A DNA stretch of 64,000 nt, from assembly GCF_914767665.1 (NCBI RefSeq), contig NC_059507.1, positions 18,478,718-18,542,717 on the forward strand, read 5' to 3'. Numbering within the stretch: position 1 is the first letter of the stretch; the number at the start of each line of letters is the position of its first letter. The position numbers and the translations under genes are program-made. The notes below the pieces were generated by a model, which was given only the letters and a program-made list of their open reading frames with translations, had not been told where the DNA came from and did not search any database. Shown here piece after piece: positions 9,007 to 23,665 of the stretch. The stretch comes from Harmonia axyridis (lineage: Eukaryota > Arthropoda > Insecta > Coleoptera > Coccinellidae).

Positions 9007-11460
9007 ATGGAAACGTCGGCAACCAGACAAACATATTCAAGTACTACTGGCCACCTACAATCGAAAATGAAGAAATCATTGAAATTATCTGAAAAGATAG
9101 CAAAAATGCAAGCAAGGAGGATATTTTTATTGAAATGCAAACATCGGAATTTATGTCCAAATTTTTTAAGATTCAAAACCAAACACATCACTTTTACCTG
9201 TAAGTATCTCACCCGAAATTTTGAGATTTTAAAACAAAATTTTATCAAACGCACGATAAACCTACTAATTACAGACACCACTAAACAAATTAATACAATG
9301 GGTAAAGAAATGAACAATCTTATCGAGAACATTCAGAACAGTGAAACAGAGGAAACAATACAGGAACTCACGAATCAAATACATAGAAGACAGACATACA
9401 TAATAACAGAATGTACAAAAACCCACAACAAAAAACTAGAAACACTGACTAGGAGAACAAACATACAAGGAGACACAAAATATTTGACAGACGATACAAT
9501 AGAGAACATCACACAAACAACACTCCCCCCATATGTAATTGATACTCTCAAATTGGGAGCAAAATTTGCCATAGAAGACAATAACATCGGAAAAGTCCCA
9601 ACACACCAAATATTGGCACATATTGAAGGAGGAATCACAAAATTACCAACAGACGAACAGAATGACATACGAATGAAAGTATCACAAACACTGAGTTCAC
9701 ATATAAAAAACATAAAGGGACAAAAACAGAGACACAACAAACATTTGACTAACTTTACCAAAACAAAAAAATTTTTCAAAGAACACAACGAATTACTAAT
9801 TACAAGAGCAGACAAAGGAAACAAGACGGTAATCATGACAAACACGGAATACGAGAAAAAAATGAGCATTTTATTGAAAGATAATACTACATACATAAAA
9901 ACTAAACGAGACATGACGCTAACATTAGAAAAAGAAAACAACAAAATAATAAAGAATTGGAAAGAGAAAGGATACATATCAGAAATTGATTACAAAACAT
10001 TGATCATACACAACAGCAAAACACCAAAAATATACGGATTACCTAAAATCCACAAAGAAGGAAATCCTTTACGTCCAATAGTGTCTTGTGTCCAATCACC
10101 TTTATACCATCTATCAAAATACCTAGCGGAAATACTAACACGTACAACCAGTAACAATGAATACTACATAAAAAACTCAATAGAGCTAAAAGAACAATTA
10201 AATAAATTAAAAATAAACAAAAATGATAAATTATATTCACTTGATGTAGTATCTCTATACACAAATATCCCTATTGAGCTAGTGAAAGAAACAATAAAAG
10301 AAAGATGGCACCAACTAACATCACACACAGAAATACCTGAAAATGAATTCACAGAAACAACTCAACTTATAATCAATAACAGCTATTTTCAATATAGAGA
10401 TGAATTCTACAAACAAATTAAGGGAGTAGCCATGGGAACCCCAATATCAAGTGTGATTGCCCAAAGTGTAATGGAACACATAGAACAAAAAATCATGGAA
10501 AAGTACAACAACAAAGCCTTTTTCAGGAGATATGTTGATGATTGTCTCTTAATAACTACACCAACAATAATGAAACACATTTTACGAGACTTCAACAGTG
10601 CTCATACACTATTACAATTTACGATCGAACAGGAAAAAGACAAAACATTAGACTTCTTAGACATGACACTCATCAACAAAGACAACAAAATACTAACAAA
10701 ATGGAAAAATAAAAAACAAAACTCCGACCGCATCTTGGACTATAATTCCAACCATCACACCGGACAAATACGAGGCACAATAATTGGATACATTGACAGA
10801 GCCCTAAAACTTACATCACCGGAATTGAGACCAAAAATTATAAAAGAATTGAAAGACCGACTTATTAAGAACAACTACCCTACAAAGATGACTACACCAC
10901 TAATAAACCAAAGAATACATAGACTGTACAACACGATAATAACTGAGGAAAAGAAAGAACAAAAAACACGAATACCAATTCCCTACACAAAAAACTTATC
11001 ACATAAAATAACGAAGATATTAAAACCCCACAACATCGAATTAGTCCATAAACCTCAAAATCAAATAAAGGAGATTTTCACTAAATTAAAAACTTCAACA
11101 CCCAAATCTAAGAAGTCTAATCTAGTTTACAGTATTCCGTGCAAAAACTGTGACAAGCAATACATTGGACAAACATCACAAAGATTACACGACAGACTCA
11201 ACGCTCATAAATACACAAAAAACGCAACAACGGCACTGAACAAACATAAAAAGACAAAAAAACACGAATTCGACTATGACGAGACAAAAATACTAACAAT
11301 AGAGCCAAAACGAAAACAGAGAGAAATATGGGAAATGATACACATACAATCAAACTTGGAGAAAACAGTAAATGATAGACAAGACGTAAAACAACTCAGT
11401 CAATTTTATGTACCACTCCTTAAAAAACCGACCCAACAAAAAGAAGAAGACAAGACCTAA
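9007..11460 (+). CDS. PLE-A reverse transcriptase/GIY-YIG polyprotein, copy 1
   Basis: An intact 817-aa frame starting at ATG 9007. The protein copies PLE RNA by target-primed reverse transcription, with its own nuclease cutting the target. The N-terminal third is basic and includes RRIFLLKCKHRNLCP, a pattern shared with PLE-B. The PLE-specific DKG motif lies near residues 269-271. RT landmarks are YGLPKIHK, motif A SLDVVSLYTNIP, motif B KGVAMGTPISS and catalytic YVDD at 509-512. The nuclease begins near residue 706 with NLVYSIPC and has YIGQTSQRL from 719. The length is normal for the family. Nothing in the frame looks broken, so this copy could be active. Confidence 0.93.
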   Translation: METSATRQTYSSTTGHLQSKMKKSLKLSEKIAKMQARRIFLLKCKHRNLCPNFLRFKTKHITFTCKYLTRNFEILKQNFIKRTINLLITDTTKQINTMGKEMNNLIENIQNSETEETIQELTNQIHRRQTYIITECTKTHNKKLETLTRRTNIQGDTKYLTDDTIENITQTTLPPYVIDTLKLGAKFAIEDNNIGKVPTHQILAHIEGGITKLPTDEQNDIRMKVSQTLSSHIKNIKGQKQRHNKHLTNFTKTKKFFKEHNELLITRADKGNKTVIMTNTEYEKKMSILLKDNTTYIKTKRDMTLTLEKENNKIIKNWKEKGYISEIDYKTLIIHNSKTPKIYGLPKIHKEGNPLRPIVSCVQSPLYHLSKYLAEILTRTTSNNEYYIKNSIELKEQLNKLKINKNDKLYSLDVVSLYTNIPIELVKETIKERWHQLTSHTEIPENEFTETTQLIINNSYFQYRDEFYKQIKGVAMGTPISSVIAQSVMEHIEQKIMEKYNNKAFFRRYVDDCLLITTPTIMKHILRDFNSAHTLLQFTIEQEKDKTLDFLDMTLINKDNKILTKWKNKKQNSDRILDYNSNHHTGQIRGTIIGYIDRALKLTSPELRPKIIKELKDRLIKNNYPTKMTTPLINQRIHRLYNTIITEEKKEQKTRIPIPYTKNLSHKITKILKPHNIELVHKPQNQIKEIFTKLKTSTPKSKKSNLVYSIPCKNCDKQYIGQTSQRLHDRLNAHKYTKNATTALNKHKKTKKHEFDYDETKILTIEPKRKQREIWEMIHIQSNLEKTVNDRQDVKQLSQFYVPLLKKPTQQKEEDKT

Positions 11461-11815
11461 AACGTGACACATACCAAAGAAAACTGACTTTGACATTCAC
11501 GTTCCAATATTGTGAAATGACGAGAAATTGAAGGTGAGATACATTCATTTTAATTAACTTATTTTGTGAAGTAAACTATTGTGTACACTATTTTAAATGT
11601 TTGTGTTTTTTTTACAGCCTCAATTTTAATTATTATTTCATATTGTAAACTATCAGATGAGTTATTTTTACTGAAGAAGGAGAGTGTTCTCCGAAACGTA
11701 TAATTATATATTTTTTTTTATATGAACTGAACAACTTCATTAAAAACCTGACACTTCCAAATAAAGAAAATACTATTGACTATTAAAAAGCAGGTAAATA
11801 ACATGATCAAAATAT
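11432..11815 (+). repeat. PLE-A terminal repeat 2 (between the tandem units)
   Basis: Joins unit 1 to unit 2 with no foreign sequence. It serves as 3' end of the first and 5' leader of the second. Confidence 0.85.
11663..11712 (+). ncRNA. Hammerhead ribozyme motif, PLE-A copy 2
   Basis: Same core, stem II and GAAACGTA as the copy at 8791. CTGAAGA is at 11671-11677 and GAAAC at 11693-11697. Two such sites 2.87 kb apart would release unit-length RNA from a tandem transcript. Confidence 0.75.
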
Positions 11816-11878
11816 AAATGCAAGGGAGGAAGATTTGCACTGTTTACAATAGATACGGAATATAAACAACACACCAAA

Positions 11879-14332
11879 ATGGAAACGTCGGCAACCAGAC
11901 AAACATATTCAAGTACTACTGGCCACCTACAATCGAAAATGAAGAAATCATTGAAATTATCTGAAAAGATAGCAAAAATGCAAGCAAGGAGGATATTTTT
12001 ATTGAAATGCAAACATCGGAATTTATGTCCAAATTTTTTAAGATTCAAAACCAAACACATCACTTTTACCTGTAAGTATCTCACCCGAAATTTTGAGATT
12101 TTAAAACAAAATTTTATCAAACGCACGATAAACCTACTAATTACAGACACCACTAAACAAATTAATACAATGGGTAAAGAAATGAACAATCTTATCGAGA
12201 ACATTCAGAACAGTGAAACAGAGGAAACAATACAGGAACTCACGAATCAAATACATAGAAGACAGACATACATAATAACAGAATGTACAAAAACCCACAA
12301 CAAAAAACTAGAAACACTGACTAGGAGAACAAACATACAAGGAGACACAAAATATTTGACAGACGATACAATAGAGAACATCACACAAACAACACTCCCC
12401 CCATATGTAATTGATACTCTCAAATTGGGAGCAAAATTTGCCATAGAAGACAATAACATCGGAAAAGTCCCAACACACCAAATATTGGCACATATTGAAG
12501 GAGGAATCACAAAATTACCAACAGACGAACAGAATGACATACGAATGAAAGTATCACAAACACTGAGTTCACATATAAAAAACATAAAGGGACAAAAACA
12601 GAGACACAACAAACATTTGACTAACTTTACCAAAACAAAAAAATTTTTCAAAGAACACAACGAATTACTAATTACAAGAGCAGACAAAGGAAACAAGACG
12701 GTAATCATGACAAACACGGAATACGAGAAAAAAATGAGCATTTTATTGAAAGATAATACTACATACATAAAAACTAAACGAGACATGACGCTAACATTAG
12801 AAAAAGAAAACAACAAAATAATAAAGAATTGGAAAGAGAAAGGATACATATCAGAAATTGATTACAAAACATTGATCATACACAACAGCAAAACACCAAA
12901 AATATACGGATTACCTAAAATCCACAAAGAAGGAAATCCTTTACGTCCAATAGTGTCTTGTGTCCAATCACCTTTATACCATCTATCAAAATACCTAGCG
13001 GAAATACTAACACGTACAACCAGTAACAATGAATACTACATAAAAAACTCAATAGAGCTAAAAGAACAATTAAATAAATTAAAAATAAACAAAAATGATA
13101 AATTATATTCACTTGATGTAGTATCTCTATACACAAATATCCCTATTGAGCTAGTGAAAGAAACAATAAAAGAAAGATGGCACCAACTAACATCACACAC
13201 AGAAATACCTGAAAATGAATTCACAGAAACAACTCAACTTATAATCAATAACAGCTATTTTCAATATAGAGATGAATTCTACAAACAAATTAAGGGAGTA
13301 GCCATGGGAACCCCAATATCAAGTGTGATTGCCCAAAGTGTAATGGAACACATAGAACAAAAAATCATGGAAAAGTACAACAACAAAGCCTTTTTCAGGA
13401 GATATGTTGATGATTGTCTCTTAATAACTACACCAACAATAATGAAACACATTTTACGAGACTTCAACAGTGCTCATACACTATTACAATTTACGATCGA
13501 ACAGGAAAAAGACAAAACATTAGACTTCTTAGACATGACACTCATCAACAAAGACAACAAAATACTAACAAAATGGAAAAATAAAAAACAAAACTCCGAC
13601 CGCATCTTGGACTATAATTCCAACCATCACACCGGACAAATACGAGGCACAATAATTGGATACATTGACAGAGCCCTAAAACTTACATCACCGGAATTGA
13701 GACCAAAAATTATAAAAGAATTGAAAGACCGACTTATTAAGAACAACTACCCTACAAAGATGACTACACCACTAATAAACCAAAGAATACATAGACTGTA
13801 CAACACGATAATAACTGAGGAAAAGAAAGAACAAAAAACACGAATACCAATTCCCTACACAAAAAACTTATCACATAAAATAACGAAGATATTAAAACCC
13901 CACAACATCGAATTAGTCCATAAACCTCAAAATCAAATAAAGGAGATTTTCACTAAATTAAAAACTTCAACACCCAAATCTAAGAAGTCTAATCTAGTTT
14001 ACAGTATTCCGTGCAAAAACTGTGACAAGCAATACATTGGACAAACATCACAAAGATTACACGACAGACTCAACGCTCATAAATACACAAAAAACGCAAC
14101 AACGGCACTGAACAAACATAAAAAGACAAAAAAACACGAATTCGACTATGACGAGACAAAAATACTAACAATAGAGCCAAAACGAAAACAGAGAGAAATA
14201 TGGGAAATGATACACATACAATCAAACTTGGAGAAAACAGTAAATGATAGACAAGACGTAAAACAACTCAGTCAATTTTATGTACCACTCCTTAAAAAAC
14301 CGACCCAACAAAAAGAAGAAGACAAGACCTAA
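11879..14332 (+). CDS. PLE-A reverse transcriptase/GIY-YIG polyprotein, copy 2
   Basis: An 817-aa frame identical in its translation to the one at 9007-11460, offset by exactly 2872 bases. Same DKG motif, YVDD (residues 509-512) and GIY-YIG signature. Complete identity means the tandem arose very recently, for example by reverse transcription of a multi-unit RNA, or is an assembly duplication. It is potentially functional. Confidence 0.93.
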   Translation: METSATRQTYSSTTGHLQSKMKKSLKLSEKIAKMQARRIFLLKCKHRNLCPNFLRFKTKHITFTCKYLTRNFEILKQNFIKRTINLLITDTTKQINTMGKEMNNLIENIQNSETEETIQELTNQIHRRQTYIITECTKTHNKKLETLTRRTNIQGDTKYLTDDTIENITQTTLPPYVIDTLKLGAKFAIEDNNIGKVPTHQILAHIEGGITKLPTDEQNDIRMKVSQTLSSHIKNIKGQKQRHNKHLTNFTKTKKFFKEHNELLITRADKGNKTVIMTNTEYEKKMSILLKDNTTYIKTKRDMTLTLEKENNKIIKNWKEKGYISEIDYKTLIIHNSKTPKIYGLPKIHKEGNPLRPIVSCVQSPLYHLSKYLAEILTRTTSNNEYYIKNSIELKEQLNKLKINKNDKLYSLDVVSLYTNIPIELVKETIKERWHQLTSHTEIPENEFTETTQLIINNSYFQYRDEFYKQIKGVAMGTPISSVIAQSVMEHIEQKIMEKYNNKAFFRRYVDDCLLITTPTIMKHILRDFNSAHTLLQFTIEQEKDKTLDFLDMTLINKDNKILTKWKNKKQNSDRILDYNSNHHTGQIRGTIIGYIDRALKLTSPELRPKIIKELKDRLIKNNYPTKMTTPLINQRIHRLYNTIITEEKKEQKTRIPIPYTKNLSHKITKILKPHNIELVHKPQNQIKEIFTKLKTSTPKSKKSNLVYSIPCKNCDKQYIGQTSQRLHDRLNAHKYTKNATTALNKHKKTKKHEFDYDETKILTIEPKRKQREIWEMIHIQSNLEKTVNDRQDVKQLSQFYVPLLKKPTQQKEEDKT

Positions 14333-14679
14333 AACGTGACACATACCAAAGAAAACTGACTTTGACATTCACGTTCCAATATTGTGAAATGACGAGAAAT
14401 TGAAGGTGAGATACATTTATTTTAATTAACTTATTTTGTGAAGTAAACTATTGTGTACACTATTTTAAATGTTTGTGTTTTTTTTACAGCCTCAATTTTA
14501 ATTATTATTTCATATTGTAAACTATCAGATGAGTTATTTTTACTGAAGAAGGAGAGTGTTCTCCGAAACGTATAATTATATATTTTTTTTTATATGAACT
14601 GAACAACTTCATTAAAAACCTGACACTTCCAAATAAAGAAAATACTATTGACTATTAAAAAGCAGGTAAATAACATGAT

Positions 14680-14683
<4 letters not shown>
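14304..14683 (+). repeat. PLE-A terminal repeat 3 (right end of array)
   Basis: Same as repeat 2 but cut at AACATGATCAAAATA, where (TA)n takes over. In the internal copies this reads on into ATAAATGCAAGG. The shared ATA makes the precise end ambiguous by a few bases. Confidence 0.85.
14535..14584 (+). ncRNA. Hammerhead ribozyme motif, PLE-A copy 3
   Basis: Third identical motif: CTGAAGA at 14543-14549, GAAACG at 14565-14570. Confidence 0.75.

Positions 14684-14712
<29 letters not shown>
14684..14712. repeat. (TA)n microsatellite
   Basis: Separates the PLE-A array from a short R4 3' stub. Confidence 0.95.
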
Positions 14713-14716
<4 letters not shown>

Positions 14717-14820
14717 TAATTATCACCAATAAGGGATATCTGACATTAACTGGATGATTCATCAAAGTTAACACCATGCTCAGAAACCTTGCAGAAACTT
14801 CCTAACAATTCGGGTTGTAC
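14713..14820 (-). pseudogene. R4-like 3' stub (last codons plus 3' UTR)
   Basis: On the minus strand the right-hand part translates to STTRIVRKFLQGF and a stop, matching the end of the R4 proteins at 15166 (TTRIVRAFLTSA) and 20714 (TTRTVRRFLTSS). The rest is 3' UTR ending in ATTAAAAA next to (TA)n. It is thus a heavily 5'-truncated R4 insertion of about 110 bp flanked by (TA)n on both sides. The UTR differs from the other R4 copies, so it is another subfamily. Confidence 0.7.
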
Positions 14821-16277
<1,457 letters not shown>

Positions 16278-16286
16278 ATATATATA

Positions 16287-16366
<80 letters not shown>
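16278..16366. repeat. (TA)n microsatellite
   Basis: About 90 bases, between an R4 5' truncation point and a PLE-like terminal repeat. Confidence 0.95.
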
Positions 16367-16368
<2 letters not shown>

Positions 16369-16796
16369 AAAAGTAATATTTATCAAATTATATCAAATTA
16401 TATATCAAAATGAAATGAAAACTTCAATAACATATTTATTAATATAGATAGATAAACACAGATGGCAATTCAAGTGATAAACTGGGAAACTGCATTGTCA
16501 AGAATTAAACAAATCAAATTTTATTTGACAGTACCCTCGTAAAGATTAAATTTTATTGATTTGACTTGTACAACTTTTATTATAGGAATATTGCTAGACT
16601 AGTAAGTTAGCATAGACATAAGGGAAAAAAAAATGAATAATAATCAATTTTAATTAATTTTAGATGTTGATGTCCAACTGTTATTATACAATCTTGAAAA
16701 AGGCTTATTTACGCCGAAACATATGTCGATTTCACTGAATAAAATATAAATATTTGAATTTTAATGTGCTCTAAACCCAAGAAAATTACACTTTCA

Positions 16797-16797
<1 letters not shown>
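16367..16797 (+). repeat. Solo PLE-like terminal repeat (subfamily not otherwise seen)
   Basis: About 430 bases of non-coding sequence with (TA)n on both sides. It resembles PLE terminal repeats in layout: AT-rich leader, a hammerhead-like block at 16690-16735, then TGAATAAAATATAAAT. No RT or nuclease sequence is attached. The assignment is inference from layout. Confidence 0.42.
16690..16735 (+). ncRNA. Hammerhead-like motif, probably degenerate
   Basis: CTTGAAAAAGGC is followed by a short loop, CGCC, and GAAACATATGTC. Stem III would be the palindrome ACATATGT. The 5' core departs from CUGANGA, so activity is doubtful. Confidence 0.38.
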
Positions 16798-16830
<33 letters not shown>

Positions 16831-16845
16831 ATATATATATATATA
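16798..16845. repeat. (TA)n tract, target of Tigger
   Basis: TA repeats with one TATG interruption. The Tigger left end begins at 16846, preceded by TA. Confidence 0.93.
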
Positions 16846-17205
16846 CAGTCGAACCTCTATAACTCGAACCTCTATAACTCGAACCCCTCTTCAACTCGTA
16901 CTCTCTGAGCGTTCCCTTCACATTCTCGAAAATTCCCTGTATTTCGACCTCTATAACTCGAATTTCTATAACTCGAACACCTCTTCAACTCGAACTCAAT
17001 GATGCGTCCGTTCAGAGTAAAGATCTCTTTAAGTCGAACATTCGAAAACAATCAAATCGGAGTTTTGGCTTCTTGCCACAAGGTGTCAGCGTAGCTGGCT
17101 GAGATGCTCGCGTTACCGACATTTTAGGGTATTCCCCCAACCAAGTGTGAAATACCGCGAATGAAACATCATAACAATAACACCAATCTGATTCTGGAAT
17201 GAAAT

Positions 17206-18882
17206 ATGTTTGGAGTTGGTGAGATGTCGAAGCCGCGTAAACTGAAGTCTTTAACGATCGGAAAGAAGTTAGAAATTTTAAAAAAAGTGGAAAATCGTGT
17301 CAACAGAAAAATCATTTGCCAAGAATATGATATTCCGAAAAGTACATTATGCACTATAATAAAAAACAAAGATACAATAGCTAAGTTTGGTGCAGAAGTG
17401 AATAACCCTTGTGTAGTGAAGCGAAATAAGCCTAAGAAGAAAGTGAACACTGCATTGATCAAGTGGTTCGAAGCTTCAAGAAAAGCAAATTTGCCAATCT
17501 CAGGGCCCATTTTGCAACAGAAGGCATTAGATTTTTCCAGAAAATTGGGAGATGAAAATTTCAAGGCTAGCTCGGGATGGCTTGAAAAATTCAAAAAAAG
17601 GTAATGATTCTTATTGTTTCTGTTCGATACATGAGTACATGTTTATTTTTCCCGTTTTAGACATGGTGTATTGCAAAAAAAAGCGTGTGGGGAAAGTGCT
17701 GCTGTTAATCAAGAAGAGTGTGATAACTGGATTCGAGATGTTCTTCCTACAATTTTAGCTCCTTACGAAGCTGACGATATTTTCAACGCAGATGAGACTG
17801 GGTTGTTCTTCAAATGCTTACCAGATAAAACCTTAACTTTCAAAAATGAAAAATGTTACGGAGGCAAATTATCCAAGGAAAGGGTGACTCTTTTATTAGC
17901 AGCAAATATGAGTGGCAGTGAGAAATTGAAACCTGTAATAATAGGGAAAAGCGCAAAGCCACGATGTTTCGCAGGAGTGAAATGTTTACCCCTTACTTAT
18001 TACAGTAACAAAAAGGCCTGGATGACGAGTGAGATATTTGAAAAGTGGTTGTTGAATCTAGACAAACATTTCCAACTTCAAAATCGTAGAGTTCTATTAC
18101 TGATTGACAACTGCCCTGCTCATCCAAATATCGATCATCGATTGAAGGCAATAAAGTTGATTTTTTTTCCACCCAATACGACATCAAAATTACAGCCTCT
18201 TGATCAGGGAATTATAAAAAGTTTCAAATTTCATTATAAACGCAGGATCTTACAAACAGTACTAGATGGATTTGAGTCCAATGGCACTATCCCCAAAATT
18301 GATCTCTTGGATTGCATTCATACGTCGGCGGCAGTGTGGAGAGTAGATTTAACCCAGGAGACTATTCAAAACTGCTTCAGAAAGGCTGGTTTTGGGACAC
18401 ATAACTTCTATGACTATGAAGACGAACTGCCGCTATCAGAATTGAAAAAAATTATGACCAGTGAACAAAAGGTAGCTTTAGATCTCCAAGAGTCTGTTTT
18501 TAAATGTTTGGAGGTATTGAATGCTGATGATAAGGTTTCTTTGGAGGAATATATAAATGTGGACGTGGATCTTATAACAAGTGAAAATCCTTCAGAGGAT
18601 GAGATCTTGGAATATGTGAACAATAAACAAGAAGACTTGGAAAATTTTTCAGAGACCATACCTGAAGATGACGATGAAGATGACAGTGTAGGAGCTGCAA
18701 GACAAAAGCCTTCTGACGCTGAAGTTGCTAAAGCAATTGAAACCATTCGGCTTGCGTTTTCAATGAATGAGGCTGCAACTGATGACGATTTAACTCTCAT
18801 ATTCGAAATAAGCAAGAAATTTGAAGCCTATCGTCTAAACAATAAAACATTTAGGCAAACTTTAATAACTGATTTTTTTTAA
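17206..18882 (+). CDS. Tigger/pogo transposase (two exons)
   Basis: Cut-and-paste transposase acting on the element ends. Joining 17206-17600 to 17661-18882 gives 538 residues. The intron 17601-17660 begins GTAATG and ends TTTTAG, and the joined codon AG|A restores the frame. The N-terminus (KPRKLKSLTIGKKLEILKK) is a CENP-B-type helix-turn-helix, followed by a second DNA-binding domain. The DDE domain shows NADETGLF (first D), LLIDNCPAH (second D) and LQPLDQGIIKSFK (third D). The tail is acidic. Start could be ATG 17206 or 17224 (MSKPRKLK). Intact ends and frame make it potentially active. Confidence 0.92.
17601..17660 (+). other. Intron of the Tigger transposase
   Basis: Canonical GT...AG with a pyrimidine-rich 3' end (TTTTTCCCGTTTTAG). 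Without removing it the frame stops at 17602. Confidence 0.82.
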
Positions 18883-19076
18883 TTCGTTATTGTTTTAAGA
18901 TCATATTCTAGTTTGGATGATTCAAGTTATCAGAAATGAATTTTAGTTTGTTATATTATTATTATGAGGTAATAAATTTTTTTTGGAAAGTATGTGTTGG
19001 ATATTTCTCTAAGTTGAACTCTCCATAACTCGAACTTTTTTCGCTTTCCCTTCAAGTTTGAGTTATAGAGGTTCGA

Positions 19077-20798
<1,722 letters not shown>

Positions 20799-20873
<75 letters not shown>
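20799..20873. repeat. (TA)n microsatellite
   Basis: Between the R4 poly(A) tail and the left edge of the PLE-B palindrome. Confidence 0.95.
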
Positions 20874-20874
<1 letters not shown>

Positions 20875-23665
20875 ACAATAGTTATAAGTTAGATAAGGGG
20901 TGTGGGAAAATTGATAAGTGTTATAATGTCACTCTTCTTTATTTCATTTAGTCGACGTTTCGATCCCGATGGGGACCTTCTTCAGGACTCTACAATAGCA
21001 ATAAAAAACAGTCAAAATAAGGCAATCACAAAACATGTAAAAATAGTACATACCGAAATACAGAGTTGTAAAGATCTTATTTGAACACAAATCAATAGCT
21101 CTCAAGAAAGCAATGAACAAGAACATCAACAATTTAGCGAAAAAAGATCTGATATTTCGTTAGCACAAGAGTAGAAATCAATTATCATATGTAAACAAGG
21201 TAAACAGAATAATCAACAAAAAGAGAGGTTGTCAAAAATGTTGTCAACCAGACTTGCCACAGAATACACGCACATGACAGATGAAACATAGAGTAGCATT
21301 AAATCACATTGGTCGCAGTAATTCACTCTCACCGAACTCAGAACAAATGCGACTTTTTGAAAGATTCCATGAACCGAAACCAATCCCCTCTCACAGAAAT
21401 GGCCTAGAACACAAAATTCATTTTCACGTTATCCCTACGACTGCTGAACTTGTTGAAATTCTTTCTGTATGTGATCCATCCAATTCTCTCCCACAGAACC
21501 GGTCATAATGAATCAAATAAGAATAGATGGAGCTAATATTATTTACATCCCTTCTGTAGTTCATCGAACAGGTTTGACGTTTAATATGATACATCTCTAA
21601 GAAACATCTCTTTCTTCCACTAACTTCAATTTCTAGGATTTTGGTGGAATCATAATTCATTGGATGATCTTTGTCCCGGGTATGGTCTGCTAGGGCACAA
21701 ATCTTACTTGAATTTTTGATGTCGCTTTTGTGTTGAGCAATCCTTCTCTTCAGAAGCTGAGACCAATGTACACCTCACTGCATATTGAACAAGGAATACA
21801 ATATACCACACCACTCATGTTATCAACAGTCATCCTATCTTTCACTCGACTGTATAATCTGTCAATTTTAAAATAAGATTTCTGAATCAACATAATTTCT
21901 GTGGTCTTTAAGAGGTTAATTAATGCGTTTGTCATACCATTAATTAGGGGAATAGACAAGTAAAGAATTCTACCCGTGTTCTCAGTGTCCACAGTGGTGG
22001 ATGCGCTCCTCTCTCCATTCGTTGGCCGTGTCGAAGGAGTGGTATTATAAATCAATCTGGACAATAACCTTTTTGGATATCCATTCTCTAGCATCAACTG
22101 CATCAACAACCTCAGATTCTGCCGCCTTAGACTTGGATGGGCAACCTTTTCTATGCGATTCTTCAATCCTAAAATCATGTTTACCTTTTGTCCATGTGAA
22201 CGATTAGAAAAATAGTGTATGTATCTCCCTGAACTTGTTGGTTTTCGGTACCAATCTAGAATCAGCCTATTTTCCAGTGTTCGAATCACCCTTGTATCCA
22301 GGAATGGGACTCCATTCGCTGTTTCTTCCTCCAAAGTAAACTGTATACTTTCATGTTCACTGTTAAACTTGTCTAGAACGAAAGCAACCTGGTCTTTAGG
22401 TACAGCACATATTAGATCATCAACATATTTCTTGATGAAAGGAATGTCAAAAGGAATACTAACAAGAATGCTGTCCAGAAGGAAATCCATTACTAATTCA
22501 GCAATGGATGGACTGAAGTTGGAACCCATAGGGGAACCGAGCACCTGCTTGAAGAACCTACCATTAAAAAGAAAATAGTTTGAAGAAAACAGGAATTTGA
22601 TGGCATGGATGAATTCTTCTTTTGGTAGATTTGTGTGGTTTCTGATAGTATCCCACTTGTTCTCAACAGCTGAAACTGCCAACTCGACAGGAATGTTGGT
22701 GAAAAGAGATACAACGTCCAGGCTGATCAGGACATAATCAACAGGTAACTGGAAATCATTCACATACTGGGCAAAAGCAAAGGAATCTTCAATAAAATAT
22801 CTACTTCTGGTAGAAGAAAGATATTTAGACAGGATGTCTGAAACAAAAACTGACAGTTTGGATGTGGGGGTGTTAACAGATGATATTATTGGTCTCAAGG
22901 CAAGAATGGGTTTGTGGATTTTTGGTAAACCGTAGAATCTAGCTGGAACTGAATTGTAAATGTACAGTGATTTACCTTGTATTTGTGTTATGTGGCCCTC
23001 ACTGACCCATCGTTTAATCAATGCATTACATTTACCTTGTATTGTAACGGTTGGATCTCTGTTAGTAAGAAGTTGGTAATATTGTTCATTAAGTAAAATT
23101 TCGTTGGAGAGCTCTATGTACTGATCCTTATTCATCAAAACCGTAACATTGCCTTTATCAGCCCGTAACACAAGCAATTCTTGATGTTCATTTAGGTATC
23201 TCTTACAGTGGTAAAATTCTCTCTGGAAAACATTATTAGTCCTTTTTCCAGGTTTGATGTAGTTTGTTATAATATTAACAGCTTGGGAACGTTTGATGTT
23301 CTTTCCCTCATCTGACAGTCTATCATTAAGATCAATAATGCCCTCCACATCTGACAACAGCCTCGACATGGAAACCTCCCTTAAAGGAATATCAATGCCG
23401 AATTTGGGGCCCAGTGCTAGAAATTTCAATATTCTATCTGGTACAATAACAGTACTAACATTCTTAATCCACCTTTCCTGTGGTTCTACTCTCTTTAGAA
23501 GTTCATCTGACAGAGCTCTCACCTTCATCAGATTTCTCTCCCTGATAGCAGCAAATTCTCTTCTGTACCTTCTGGACTGGTAAGTTTCAAAACGACTTAG
23601 CATCTCTTGTGGAAGCAACCCCTCCAAGATCTGCCACAACCTGGAAGAATCACACTCCATTCTTC
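20874..23665 (-). repeat. Left arm of a 2.8-kb inverted repeat
   Basis: Pairs with 23890-26688 across a 224-base spacer (23666-23889). The arms are nearly identical. Visible differences are a 7-base deletion in this arm near 21763 and a few substitutions. Confidence 0.93.
20948..20993 (-). ncRNA. Hammerhead ribozyme motif, PLE-B copy 2
   Basis: Minus strand: core CTGAAGA (20985-20979), stem II GGTCCC/GGGATC with CATC loop, then GAAAC and GTC. Stem III is palindromic ACGT and predicted cleavage is in GTC|GAC. GTC/GAC also starts stem I. Confidence 0.75.

Larger units (their letters stand above)
8542..14683 (+). mobile_element. Penelope-like element family A, head-to-tail tandem array
   Basis: Two complete 2872-bp units plus a leading terminal repeat, all on the plus strand. 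Order: terminal repeat (from about 8557), ORF 9007-11460, terminal repeat, ORF 11879-14332, terminal repeat. Such tandem units with partial LTR-like repeats are the usual PLE form. The right end stops inside the repeat (ACATGATCAAAATA) and runs straight into (TA)n. No coding difference was found between the units. Confidence 0.92.

Noticed and set aside
9375..10595. Long minus-strand frames opposite the PLE-A ORF (for example 200 codons)
   Set aside because: Antisense shadows of the PLE-A coding sequence. They repeat at the same offset in the second unit and show no family features.
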